A stretch of 21,089 nucleotides of DNA. Origin: CAZTZY01 sp964617765. Lineage in GTDB: Bacteria > Pseudomonadota > Gammaproteobacteria > Pseudomonadales > DT-91. A program made the position numbers and the translations under genes. The stretch is from contig CAZTZY010000057.1 of the NCBI GenBank assembly GCA_964617765.1, positions 1 through 21,089 on the forward strand. The letters are read 5' to 3'. Positions 15,706-21,089 of this stretch are shown piece after piece (positions within the stretch are counted from its first letter, which is position 1; every line of letters begins with the position of its first letter). The notes beneath the pieces were generated by a model. It saw nothing but the letters and a program-made list of their open reading frames with translations. It had not been told where the DNA came from and ran no database searches.

Positions 15706-16386
15706 ATGACATTTTTAACTTCTCACTGGTTCATGATTGGGCTCGATGTGCTCATGATTACCTACACACTTTGGGTGCTCTCACTGAGTAACAAAGGCCG
15801 GTTTCACTATCGCATTGGAGCAGGGCTGTTAGCCTGGCTCGTCACCCTTCATTTCGGACTATCAACCCACAGCCTGTTCAATGAGAATATTTCAGGCACG
15901 ATGTTTCTTGGCGTTATTGTTGCTGCCGTCGGCGGCGTAGGCGTACTGTTACTGGGCACACCTGCTATCAGGAAAAATTTACTGGGCTTGACGCAACAAC
16001 AGTTATTGCTGATGCAAGGTATCCGGGTGTTTTTTGGTGCGACCTTTTTGATGCATGCCAGCGTCGGGGCAATGCCACTGGGATTCGGAATCATTGATGG
16101 CTGGTCACATGTTACTGCCGGTTTTCTGGGTTTGGCTGCCGCTTTCTGTTTTTCAATTAACGCCAATCCAGTGCGCCGCGCATGGTTCGCCAACCTTTGG
16201 GGCTTAACCGATATATTGGTTGTTGCGAGCACACTTTCCCTGGTGATATTGCGCGACATTACCCCACATGGCGCTATGATGTATGCAGTATTTTTACCTG
16301 CACCACTATGGTTATGGTTTCATGTTATCTCTATCTATAAATTAGTGACACGAACTGGAGAAGAACCTACATTAAGCCAAAGCTAA
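15706..16386 (+). CDS. Unrecognised multi-spanning membrane protein
   Basis: The 226-residue product is very hydrophobic with about seven predicted membrane segments (near residues 9-27, 37-53, 64-84, 103-125, 130-150, 160-180 and 188-210). Inside-facing loops carry basic residues (SNKGRFHYR, PAIRKN, NPVRRAW). Possible polar or charged sites are His50, in WLVTLHFGLSTH, and His117 in FLMHASVGAMPLGFG. I do not recognise the family. The start is well supported by GAGGA 8-9 nt upstream. It is divergent from the AraC regulator and followed 114 bp later by the tautomerase gene, so it is probably a regulated target and works with the small enzymes, perhaps as a transporter or sensor. Function not assigned. 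Confidence 0.75.
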   Translation: MTFLTSHWFMIGLDVLMITYTLWVLSLSNKGRFHYRIGAGLLAWLVTLHFGLSTHSLFNENISGTMFLGVIVAAVGGVGVLLLGTPAIRKNLLGLTQQQLLLMQGIRVFFGATFLMHASVGAMPLGFGIIDGWSHVTAGFLGLAAAFCFSINANPVRRAWFANLWGLTDILVVASTLSLVILRDITPHGAMMYAVFLPAPLWLWFHVISIYKLVTRTGEEPTLSQS

Positions 16387-16403
16387 TCATCATAGCTGCA
16401 GAT

Positions 16404-16458
16404 CTGTCACAAACTTATCTCTTGAAGCGAAATATGGTCACGGGAACAGTTTGTGCAG
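16404..16458. promoter_or_regulatory. Inverted repeat between membrane protein and tautomerase genes
   Basis: CTG-T-CACAAACT (16404-16415) is matched by AGTTTGTG-CAG (16448-16458): a perfect 8-bp core plus CTG/CAG with one unpaired T. The loop is 32 nt and no T run follows. It ends 42 nt before the tautomerase start. It may be a regulator's paired half-sites or a messenger hairpin that sets relative expression. Confidence 0.4.
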
Positions 16459-16500
16459 ACTAACGAGCAAGACATAAAATTTTCCCAGGAGTTCAAGCGT

Positions 16501-16704
16501 ATGCCCTATGTCAATATAAAAATCACCAATGAAGGCGCCAGCAAAGAGCAAAAGCTCGCTTTGGTTGCAGGCGTAACCGAGTTACTTTCAAGCGTGTTGG
16601 GAAAAAACCCAGAGACAACGATAGTTGTGATCGATGAAGTTGACACTGACAACTGGGGTATAGGCGGTGAATTAGTTTCTGACAGACGAAAAAGAGGGGT
16701 ATAA
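16501..16704 (+). CDS. 4-oxalocrotonate tautomerase-like protein
   Basis: I start at ATG 16501, preceded by AGGAG 9-10 nt upstream, because this puts the catalytic Pro right after the initiator Met (MPYVNIKITNEG), as the tautomerase superfamily requires; a longer non-ATG frame from 16453 would bury it. The 67-residue subunit has the beta-alpha-beta layout of 4-OT (KEQKLALVAGVTELLSSVLG as the helix, then TTIVVIDEV) and the NWGIGGE tail segment typical of small 4-OT proteins. Such proteins form hexamers in the cytoplasm and tautomerise enols or dienols or handle unsaturated acids. Context with VOC and transporter genes suggests breakdown or detoxification of a small unsaturated compound. It is 2 bp upstream of the VOC fragment. 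Confidence 0.88.
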   Translation: MPYVNIKITNEGASKEQKLALVAGVTELLSSVLGKNPETTIVVIDEVDTDNWGIGGELVSDRRKRGV

Positions 16705-16706
16705 AA

Positions 16707-16874
16707 ATGGAAGGCATACAACCTCATGGACTTGCTGTTTCAGATTTAGCGGGAAGTTGTGCATTTTTTTGCGATTTACTGGGTTGGTCAGAAGTGCGCA
16801 GGGTTGACGAATACCCCGCCATATTTGTACCAAACGGCAGCATCCGCGTTGAATGTATTGGGTTGCCGTCATGA
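16707..16874 (+). pseudogene. Half-length VOC (glyoxalase-fold) gene, truncated
   Basis: A 55-codon frame with a strong ribosome site (GAGGGG about 7 nt before ATG 16707) encodes MEGIQPHGLAVSDLAGSCAF and on through FCDLLGWSEVRR to DEYPAIFVPNGSIRVE. This is a clear first beta-alpha-beta-beta module of the vicinal oxygen chelate fold. A normal VOC protein has about 120 residues and two such modules; here the frame stops (TGA 16872-16874) right after CIGLPS. The stop overlaps the next start (ATGA). The likely history is a deletion that joined the front half of a VOC gene to the YdcZ gene. Its working translation signals could still serve to deliver ribosomes to the transporter start. Alternatively it is a true one-module VOC protein that dimerises. 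Confidence 0.7.
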
Positions 16875-17329
16875 ATGGCGCACCTAATCCAGTGTTTTAC
16901 GCATTGCTGATGCTGATTGCAGGTTTGGGTATACCTGTTATGGCAGCGATCAATTCCGGCTTGGGCACAAAACTGCAAAGCCCGGCGCTGGCTACAGCCA
17001 TTTTATTTATCGTTGCCGGGGTGTTATCACTAGGGTATTTATTTTTAAGCGGTGGCATGCCCAAGTCCAGTCCTGAACAAGCCATACCCCTGTATTTTTA
17101 TTTTGGTGGTTTATTTGTTGTATTTTACGTTCTTGGTATCACCTGGGTCGCACCCAGGTTTGGTATTGGAAACGCGATTTCTTTTGTATTGCTCGGACAA
17201 ATAATTTCTATGGCCATCATCGACCACTACAGTTTATTCGGTGCTCAACAACATCCTATATCAATACAACGCACAGTAGGTCTGGTATTTATGGTCCTGG
17301 GTGTTTTTTTGGCTGTTCGACGTTTTTAA
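16871..17329 (+). CDS. YdcZ-type (DUF606) DMT family membrane protein
   Basis: I start at ATG 16871, overlapping the VOC fragment's stop (ATGA); the in-frame upstream start at 16853 lies inside the VOC sequence. The 152-residue protein has five membrane segments and the DUF606/YdcZ features: GLGIPVMAAINSGLGTKLQSP after the first segment, FYFGGLFVVFYVLGITWVAPRFG, the central SFVLLGQIISMAIIDHYSLFG, and LVFMVLGVFLAVRRF at the end. Relatives are small inner-membrane transporters of the drug/metabolite superfamily with unknown substrates. No good ribosome site of its own is seen, so translation probably depends on coupling from the truncated VOC frame. It is the last gene of the tautomerase run. 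Confidence 0.85.
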   Translation: MNGAPNPVFYALLMLIAGLGIPVMAAINSGLGTKLQSPALATAILFIVAGVLSLGYLFLSGGMPKSSPEQAIPLYFYFGGLFVVFYVLGITWVAPRFGIGNAISFVLLGQIISMAIIDHYSLFGAQQHPISIQRTVGLVFMVLGVFLAVRRF

Positions 17330-17349
17330 CGAGTGTTATATCAAGGCAT

Positions 17350-17379
17350 GCGGGTTCAAATTAACCTGCCCCGTTTTTT
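17350..17379 (+). terminator. Likely rho-independent terminator after the YdcZ gene
   Basis: GCGGGTT (17350-17356) pairs with AACCTGC (17363-17369) with one G-U pair and a 6-nt loop, followed by CCCG and six T residues (17374-17379). It starts 21 nt after the YdcZ stop. The gap of four bases between stem and T run lowers confidence. Confidence 0.5.
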
Positions 17380-17491
17380 CCTGACACACAAAGCTATATC
17401 TCGACACTGAAGAAGCGCTGAATAATCTCGACCAAACCCTGGCAGTATTATTTAATACAAACCGGGTTTGCGCCTGAGCTATTCTGGTGCG

Positions 17492-17535
17492 ATTCTGCAT
17501 CGAGCCCGATGATCATAGACCCGAGCGCGCAGAAT
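17492..17535. repeat. Inverted repeat before the end of the DUF1348 gene
   Basis: ATTCTGC (17492-17498) and GCAGAAT (17529-17535) are perfect complements. Inside lie CATCG/CGATG (a 5-bp stem with a 4-nt loop) and the 8-bp palindrome ATGATCAT (17509-17516). For the minus-strand operon this would be about 40 nt past its stop, so it may be its transcript end; no strong T run is seen. Confidence 0.45.
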
Positions 17536-17575
17536 TCAATTGACATGTTCAATAGGAGCAGATTCGATTGATTCA

Positions 17576-18070
17576 TTACAACCCTGATTCACTCAAGCCC
17601 ACATGGTTTTCCGGCCTTCTGCCTTGCGTTTCTTCAGTGCGCTGCCAATGAAATTTTCTCTCTGCAGGGGCAATCGGTAAATCGTTAATACTGGCGTAAC
17701 GTGTTTGCATAAGACCGTTTTCATCAAATTCCCAGTTTTCATTGCCATAGGAACGAAACCAGTGACCTGCTGCATCATGCCACTCATAAGCAAAACGAAC
17801 GGCAATGCGATTGTCTGTGAAGGCCCATAATTCCTTCACCAGGCGATAGTCTTGTTCTTTTGCCCATTTATTCTGCAAAAATTCAACAATCTGTTCTCGC
17901 CCGCATAAAAATGTATCACGATTTCGCCATTGGCTATCGTGTGTATAGGCTAACGCAACACGTTGCGGGTTACGGCTATTCCAGCCATCTTCAGCCATAC
18001 GCACTTTTTGCAACGCTGTTTCGCGTGTAAACGGCGGCAGTGGTAACTGTTTTTCATTGAGATTATTCAT
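17576..18070 (-). CDS. DUF1348 (SnoaL/NTF2-like) protein
   Basis: The 164-residue protein matches DUF1348 over its whole length: PPFTRETALQKVRMAEDGWN, SRNPQRVALAYTHDSQWRNR, KWAKEQDYRLVKELWAF, NRIAVRFAYEWHDAAGHWFR and SYGNENWEFDENGLMQTR. The fold is a nuclear transport factor 2-like cone with a pocket for a small hydrophobic ligand; no enzymatic activity is established for the family. Its ATG overlaps the stop of the upstream flavoprotein gene (TAATG), so it is the last, coupled member of the four-gene operon. Cytoplasmic. Confidence 0.9.
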   Translation of the reverse strand: MNNLNEKQLPLPPFTRETALQKVRMAEDGWNSRNPQRVALAYTHDSQWRNRDTFLCGREQIVEFLQNKWAKEQDYRLVKELWAFTDNRIAVRFAYEWHDAAGHWFRSYGNENWEFDENGLMQTRYASINDLPIAPAERKFHWQRTEETQGRRPENHVGLSESGL

Positions 18071-18714
18071 TATGGCTTCTCGGTGTAATGTAATAGTTGT
18101 TGTTTTAATGCCGCTATTTCTTCCTGTAATGCATTAACTGTTTTTGCCATTCCTGCTTCTGCTATTCCTGCCTCTGCTATTTCTGCCTCTGAATAGCGCG
18201 GCGTAATATGCTGGGGGCAGTTCCAGTCCCAGGCTTCTACCTTGATGAGAATGCCACGCTCTACCCGCGCCCGATAACCGGGTATTTCCAGCTGAGCAAT
18301 TATGTCAGGGAACTCATCGGCATGCACTATCTCTACCCTGCCCCAAATCTTCAATCGCCTGCGGTTCGGGTAATCCATCATTATGATTGAAATCTGGTTA
18401 TTGGCGTTTAAATTTCCCACACTGAGATATTGTCGATTACCGCGAAAATCGGCATAGCCTAGGGTGTTTTCATCAATCACCTTGATAAAACCCGCAGGCC
18501 CGCCACGATGCTGAACATAGGGCCAACCGGTTTCCGACACAGTGGCCTGATAAAAACTGTCTCTCTGACCAATAAACTCAGCCTCACGCAAGGTCAATTC
18601 ACTGCGCTCTTCCTCTGCCTGTTCAAAACCGGCATTGGACTCGCGGCTACCATACTGTGATTGTGCCTTTTTAACGCTATCGGTAAAACTGATATTGGCA
18701 AATGCTCGCGCCAT
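18070..18714 (-). CDS. Pyridoxamine 5'-phosphate oxidase-like flavoprotein
   Basis: Two adjacent ATGs exist (18717 and 18714); I prefer 18714 because GAGGAG is then 6 nt away instead of 3. The 214-residue protein belongs to the PNPOx-like split-barrel FMN family: LREAEFIGQRDSFYQATVSE, GWPYVQHRGGPAGFIKV, ADFRGNRQYLSVGNL and MMDYPNRRRLKIWGRV. Members bind FMN and reduce or sense small molecules; true PdxH activity is unlikely since this subgroup is distinct. The C-terminal tail (about residues 170-210) has a 5-residue repeat (SEAEI-AEAGI-AEAGM) encoded by a 15-bp tandem repeat, then a short coiled coil (VNALQEEIAALKQQLLHY). It sits 28 bp after the glutaredoxin gene and is coupled to DUF1348. 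Confidence 0.88.
   Translation of the reverse strand: MARAFANISFTDSVKKAQSQYGSRESNAGFEQAEEERSELTLREAEFIGQRDSFYQATVSETGWPYVQHRGGPAGFIKVIDENTLGYADFRGNRQYLSVGNLNANNQISIIMMDYPNRRRLKIWGRVEIVHADEFPDIIAQLEIPGYRARVERGILIKVEAWDWNCPQHITPRYSEAEIAEAGIAEAGMAKTVNALQEEIAALKQQLLHYTEKP
18149..18193 (-). repeat. Three tandem 15-bp repeats inside the PNPOx-like gene
   Basis: On the plus strand ATTCCTGCTTCTGCT, ATTCCTGCCTCTGCT and ATTTCTGCCTCTGAA follow each other without gaps (1 mismatch between units 1 and 2, a few in unit 3). They encode SEAEI-AEAGI-AEAGM on the minus strand, so copy-number change would lengthen the tail without a frameshift. Confidence 0.85.
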
Positions 18715-18742
18715 CATTTTCTCCTCGTTTGCAAATGATTAA

Positions 18743-19000
18743 TCAAGCAACTGTTAGAAGTGCATCCAGCCTGCCCTGTTTTTCCAGCGCTGCCAACTGG
18801 TCGAATCCACCCACATAATGATTGCCAATATAGATTTGCGGCACAGTACGCTTGCCTGTCAATTGGATCATTTCTTCCCTGAGTTTATCTGACCCATCAA
18901 TACCAATTTTTTCGACTTTCTGGCCCTTGCTCACCAGCAATCTTTCAGCCTGCACACAATAAGGGCAAATCGCCGTGCTATACATTGTAATTTTTTTCAT
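18743..19000 (-). CDS. grxC: Glutaredoxin (GrxC type, CPYC)
   Basis: Start ATG 19000 gives MKKITMYSTAICPYC; an in-frame TTG further upstream is not needed, and GGAG is about 10 nt before the ATG. The 85-residue protein is a classical dithiol glutaredoxin: active site CPYC (Cys12, Cys15), the cis-Pro loop RTVPQIYIG and the glutathione-binding GGFDQL. It reduces disulfides and mixed disulfides with glutathione in the cytoplasm. Inside this operon it may serve the CMD or flavin proteins or protect against electrophiles. A perfect 8-bp hairpin separates it from the upstream CMD gene. Confidence 0.93.
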   Translation of the reverse strand: MKKITMYSTAICPYCVQAERLLVSKGQKVEKIGIDGSDKLREEMIQLTGKRTVPQIYIGNHYVGGFDQLAALEKQGRLDALLTVA

Positions 19001-19024
19001 TCTGCTATTTCTCCGCAATAAGGT

Positions 19025-19052
19025 TGCCAGTGACCCTTATCAGCCACTGGCA
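19025..19052 (-). promoter_or_regulatory. Intercistronic hairpin between CMD and glutaredoxin genes
   Basis: TGCCAGTG (19025-19032) and CACTGGCA (19045-19052) form a perfect 8-bp stem with a 12-nt loop in the 59-bp gap. In transcription direction it comes 7 nt after the CMD stop and has no T run after it, so it is more likely an RNA processing/stability element or a partial attenuator than a full terminator. Confidence 0.55.
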
Positions 19053-19059
19053 TACAGGT

Positions 19060-19605
19060 TTAGGCCGCAATGCTTACTGGCACTTTGGGGAAATCAATAT
19101 CCACATGGCTCGCTTTACCAATCATGTTAGTCAAAATATTCATGCCCACATGGGTAATCACTTCCACGATATCGGATTCGCTAAAACCGGCATTACGCAT
19201 TTCGAGAATATCTGCCGTGGTCACATCACCGGCATGTTCTACCAATGCCCGCGAAAATTTCACCGCCACTGCTGCTTTGGCATCGAGGCTGCTGCCGGCA
19301 CGATTCGCCGCCATTTCGTGATTATCCAGGCCGGCTTTTCGGCCAATTGCTGTATGCGCCGATAAACAATATTCACAGCTGTTTTGCTGCGCTACCGCCA
19401 GCGCAATACGCTCACGCGTTAAAGCATCAAGGCTACCTTCACCCGCTACCGAGTGCAGCCCTAAAAATGCACGCAATGCCGCTGGCGAATTGGCAAACAC
19501 CTTTAAAAAATTAGGCACCATGCCCAGTTGTGACTTGATAGCATCAAACAAGGCTTTTTGTTCAGTATTGGCCTGTTCATAGTTCACTGTGTTTATTCTG
19601 CTCAT
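19060..19605 (-). CDS. Carboxymuconolactone decarboxylase / AhpD-like protein
   Basis: ATG 19605 (MSRINTVN) has AGG 8 nt upstream and is preferred to the in-frame GTG at 19614. The 181-residue, all-helical protein has the CMD/AhpD signature: Glu65 in LTRERIALAV, then QNSCEYCLSAH with Cys77, Cys80 and His84. These residues form the proton-relay and disulfide site of AhpD-type peroxidase-associated reductases. Likely role: thiol peroxidase or reductase in the cytoplasm; decarboxylase activity is not expected with CxxC present. It is the first gene of the operon CMD-grxC-PNPOx-DUF1348 and is divergent from the LysR gene by 137 bp, the classical layout for a LysR-controlled operon. Confidence 0.9.
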   Translation of the reverse strand: MSRINTVNYEQANTEQKALFDAIKSQLGMVPNFLKVFANSPAALRAFLGLHSVAGEGSLDALTRERIALAVAQQNSCEYCLSAHTAIGRKAGLDNHEMAANRAGSSLDAKAAVAVKFSRALVEHAGDVTTADILEMRNAGFSESDIVEVITHVGMNILTNMIGKASHVDIDFPKVPVSIAA

Positions 19606-19710
19606 TGTCTTCACCTTTAAGTGTTTGTTGATCTTGAATTTGCCTGTTTGCTCGCTGCATCAGGATTGGGATCATTGTTACAAATTGTTTTTAGTTGAAG
19701 AATATGCTTA

Positions 19711-19733
19711 AAATGGAATTGATAATTTCATTT
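19711..19733. promoter_or_regulatory. Strong dyad before the LysR gene, candidate LysR site
   Basis: AAATGGAATT-GAT-AATTTCATTT (19711-19733) pairs at nine of ten positions, with G-T as the tenth. It lies in the divergent gap, 9 bp before the LysR start, and overlaps where a longer LysR reading frame would begin. A LysR autoregulatory site, or an RNA hairpin masking the ribosome site, are both possible. Confidence 0.5.
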
Positions 19734-19742
19734 AGTGGAATA

Positions 19743-20651
19743 ATGATGGATAAATTACAGTGGATGACCGTATTTGTTGCGGTAGCGGAAGAAGAAAGTT
19801 TTGCCGGGGCAGCACGTCGCCTGGCCATGTCTCCACCGGCGGTTACACGCTGTATTGCCGGTCTGGAAGCTCGTCTCAAGGTAAAACTGCTCGACCGCAC
19901 CACCCGTTATGTGCGTGTTACCGAAACCGGCCAACGCTATCTGGAGGATGCCCGACGCATCATTGCCGAGGTGGAAGATGCCGAAGATGCCGTCATAGGC
20001 ATTAATGCCACACCCAAAGGCCACCTGAGTATTACGGCACCCGTGTTATTTGGCCAAATGTATGTGATGCCATTGATTGTGGAATACCTGAATCTCTACC
20101 CGGAAATGGATGTCAGCGCCTTGCTGCTCGACCGCAATGTGAACCTGATAGAAGAAGGTATTGATGTTGGCATTCGCATTGGCGAACTGCCCGATTCCAG
20201 TATGAATGCGTTGCGCGTTGGCAGTATTCGCCGGGTTGTCTGTGCTGCACCTGAATACCTGCAACAACACGGTATTCCACAAACCCCGCAAGACCTGACC
20301 GGGCACACCTTGATTTCTGCCAGCAGTATCAGCTCGTCAACTGAATGGAAGTTCCAGGAAAATAATGTGATCACAGCCTTGCGCATTAAACCCCGTTTAG
20401 TGGTTACCACTAACGATGCCGCCATAGCTGCCGCCAGCATGGGTTTTGGCATTACGCGATTAATGTCTTACCAGATCAGTTCGCAACTCGCTGCAGGCAA
20501 GTTACAGATTATTCTTGCCGATAATGAACTACCGGCAATACCTATTCATGTTATTCATCGTGAAGGGCGGCATAAATCGGCACGGGTACGCACCTTTATT
20601 GATTTGGTAGTGCAGCGATTACGGCTTAACCCGGCGTTTGTTCAGGGGTGA
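19743..20651 (+). CDS. LysR family transcriptional regulator
   Basis: I start at the ATG pair 19743/19746 (M-MDKLQWMTVFVAV), preceded by GTGGA; frames reaching back to 19695 run through the dyad and add a non-family leader. The roughly 301-residue protein has the N-terminal winged helix-turn-helix (MDKLQWMTVFVAVAEEESFAGAARRLAMS, PPAVTRCIAGLEARLKVKLLDRTTR), linker helix, and the periplasmic-binding-like effector domain (GHLSITAPVLFGQMYVMPL, VDVGIRIGELPDSSM-like segment, FGITRLMSYQI). It belongs to the DsdA/YafC-like, CrgA-like branch often found beside redox or detoxification genes. The divergent CMD-glutaredoxin-PNPOx-DUF1348 operon is the obvious target; effector unknown. Confidence 0.92.
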   Translation: MMDKLQWMTVFVAVAEEESFAGAARRLAMSPPAVTRCIAGLEARLKVKLLDRTTRYVRVTETGQRYLEDARRIIAEVEDAEDAVIGINATPKGHLSITAPVLFGQMYVMPLIVEYLNLYPEMDVSALLLDRNVNLIEEGIDVGIRIGELPDSSMNALRVGSIRRVVCAAPEYLQQHGIPQTPQDLTGHTLISASSISSSTEWKFQENNVITALRIKPRLVVTTNDAAIAAASMGFGITRLMSYQISSQLAAGKLQIILADNELPAIPIHVIHREGRHKSARVRTFIDLVVQRLRLNPAFVQG

Positions 20652-20747
20652 TTGATACAGCAGAAATGGCTCCTGTTTTAATCAAGCCTGGAACTGATCA
20701 ATATTAATCCAGCCACTGTGATTTATTTCTACTTGTCGGAAATTTGC

Positions 20748-20753
20748 TATAAT
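20748..20753 (+). promoter_or_regulatory. Candidate -10 element of the winged-helix gene
   Basis: A perfect TATAAT stands 60 bp before ATG 20813 and immediately upstream of the 21-bp phased repeats. No good -35 hexamer lies at 16-18 bp; TTGTCG (20734-20739) is too near. Activator dependence is possible. Confidence 0.45.
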
Positions 20754-20755
20754 TC

Positions 20756-20818
20756 ATATCGTGCATTATATTATCTATATCATGCATCATATAAATCAGG
20801 CTGCGCATTATCATGTTT
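20756..20818 (+). repeat. 21-bp phased repeats before the winged-helix gene, candidate operator
   Basis: Two near-identical 16-bp units, ATATCGTGCATTATAT (20756-20771) and ATATCATGCATCATAT (20777-20792), begin exactly 21 bp apart. Each is itself nearly palindromic about TGCA/ATGCAT. The core GCATTAT/GCATCAT appears a third time at 20805-20811, again 21 bp on, although its flanks differ. Two helical turns of spacing place all copies on one DNA face, between the -10 and the start codon, a location that suits repression. Confidence 0.65.
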
Positions 20819-21089
20819 GTACTACAAGGGCTATTAAAAGCGGAATCCCAGGAGAAAATACTCATCTTTTTACTGGTGAAAAAATCAGGCTATGCCAAAG
20901 AAATCGCTGATTTTTTTGGCGTGGGCGTTACACCCATTCAAAAACAATTACTCAAAATGGAAGAAGAAAAAATCCTGACTGGCAATAATGTGGGCAAATC
21001 AAGGGTATTTGCAATCAACCCCCAATACCGCTTGAAAACACAGTTAGAAGCACTCATAGCAGGCGCACTTGAAGCTTACCCCAGCGATA
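20813..21089 (+). CDS. Winged-helix DNA-binding protein (partial, ArsR-like)
   Basis: An open frame of 92 codons runs from ATG 20813 off the window. It reads MFVLQGLLKAESQEKILIFL, LVKKSGYAKEIADFFGVGVTPIQKQLLKMEEEKILTG and KSRVFAINPQYRLKTQLEALIAGALEAY. This is a winged helix-turn-helix: helix 2-turn-recognition helix at about 27-50 and the wing at 55-70, like ArsR/MarR-type or nucleotidyltransferase-associated regulators (the 'LLGSKSREKIL' start seen before MNT-type toxins is similar). No metal-binding Cys motif is visible. The phased repeats just upstream are its likely own operator. C-terminus and downstream partner are outside the window. No strong ribosome site precedes the ATG. Confidence 0.75.
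   Translation, partial: MFVLQGLLKAESQEKILIFLLVKKSGYAKEIADFFGVGVTPIQKQLLKMEEEKILTGNNVGKSRVFAINPQYRLKTQLEALIAGALEAYPSD

Larger units (their letters stand above)
17330..17575. other. Convergent intergenic region with two hairpins
   Basis: Between the YdcZ gene and the convergent DUF1348 gene. It contains a terminator-like hairpin at 17350-17379 and an inverted repeat at 17492-17535, described separately. No gene is visible. Confidence 0.5.

Noticed and set aside
15849..16259. 136-codon minus-strand frame opposite the membrane protein gene
   Set aside because: It is antisense to a well-supported gene with a good ribosome site; composition is atypical (many Pro, Thr, Ile, Cys) and it lacks any domain.
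16453..16500. Longer tautomerase start
   Set aside because: It would hide the N-terminal catalytic Pro, which must follow the removed Met.
16707..16874. A frameshift instead of a deletion in the VOC gene
   Set aside because: The remaining second VOC module is not seen in any frame downstream, since the sequence directly becomes the YdcZ gene.
18070..18714. Naming the PNPOx-like gene pdxH
   Set aside because: The motifs match the broader FMN split-barrel group rather than true PdxH, and the context is a redox operon.
20756..20818. Repeats considered as a CRISPR array or plasmid iterons
   Set aside because: Units are 16 bp with 5-bp gaps, only two to three copies, inside a promoter; no cas or rep gene is near.

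Overview
The window looks like chromosomal DNA of a free-living, probably marine Gammaproteobacterium. The inference rests on gene content (PrpE-type propionyl-CoA synthetase, NemA-like old yellow enzyme, AraC and LysR regulators, many exported outer-membrane-type proteins), a mid-range GC content by eye, and Shine-Dalgarno led genes. A member of Cellvibrionales or a relative is my best guess, without proof. I see no tRNA, rRNA, CRISPR array, insertion sequence, phage gene or replication origin.

Left part (1-7660), envelope and secretion. A partial anchored protein of unknown family runs off the left edge on the minus strand. Next comes a two-gene minus-strand unit: an exported barrel-like protein whose mature start is a CxxCxCGDP motif, followed by a lipoprotein with a His/Asp-rich stretch and four conserved-looking cysteines, possibly a metal-related pair. 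Divergent from it is a plus-strand pair joined by a TAATG overlap: a DUF4124 plus HExxH metallopeptidase and an exported beta-propeller-like protein. A DUF3570 outer-membrane protein follows, behind an intergenic region rich in palindromes and a long hairpin.

Middle (7661-13381), metabolism and transport. prpE (minus) diverges from a bile acid:sodium symporter family transporter (plus). A DUF2127 membrane protein (minus), a 0.6 kb gene-poor stretch with decayed-looking short ORFs, and a YheT-like alpha/beta hydrolase (plus) follow. The gap between the hydrolase and the convergent nemA-like gene is filled by an approximately 140-bp imperfect inverted repeat.

Right part (13382-21089), redox and electrophile-related genes under local regulators. 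A NemA-like flavin oxidoreductase and a cupin/AraC regulator lie on the minus strand. The regulator diverges from a plus-strand run: an unrecognised multi-spanning membrane protein, a 4-oxalocrotonate tautomerase-like enzyme, a VOC (glyoxalase-fold) gene cut to half length, and a YdcZ-type DMT transporter joined to it by ATGA. Then a four-gene minus-strand operon (AhpD-like CMD protein, glutaredoxin, PNPOx-like flavoprotein, DUF1348) diverges from a LysR regulator with a strong dyad just before its start. The window ends inside a small winged-helix regulator preceded by 21-bp phased repeats that look like its own operator.

No single clearly new system stands out. The most unusual items are the phased repeats before the terminal regulator, the large intergenic inverted repeat, the half-length VOC gene coupled to a transporter, and the two uncharacterised secreted gene pairs.
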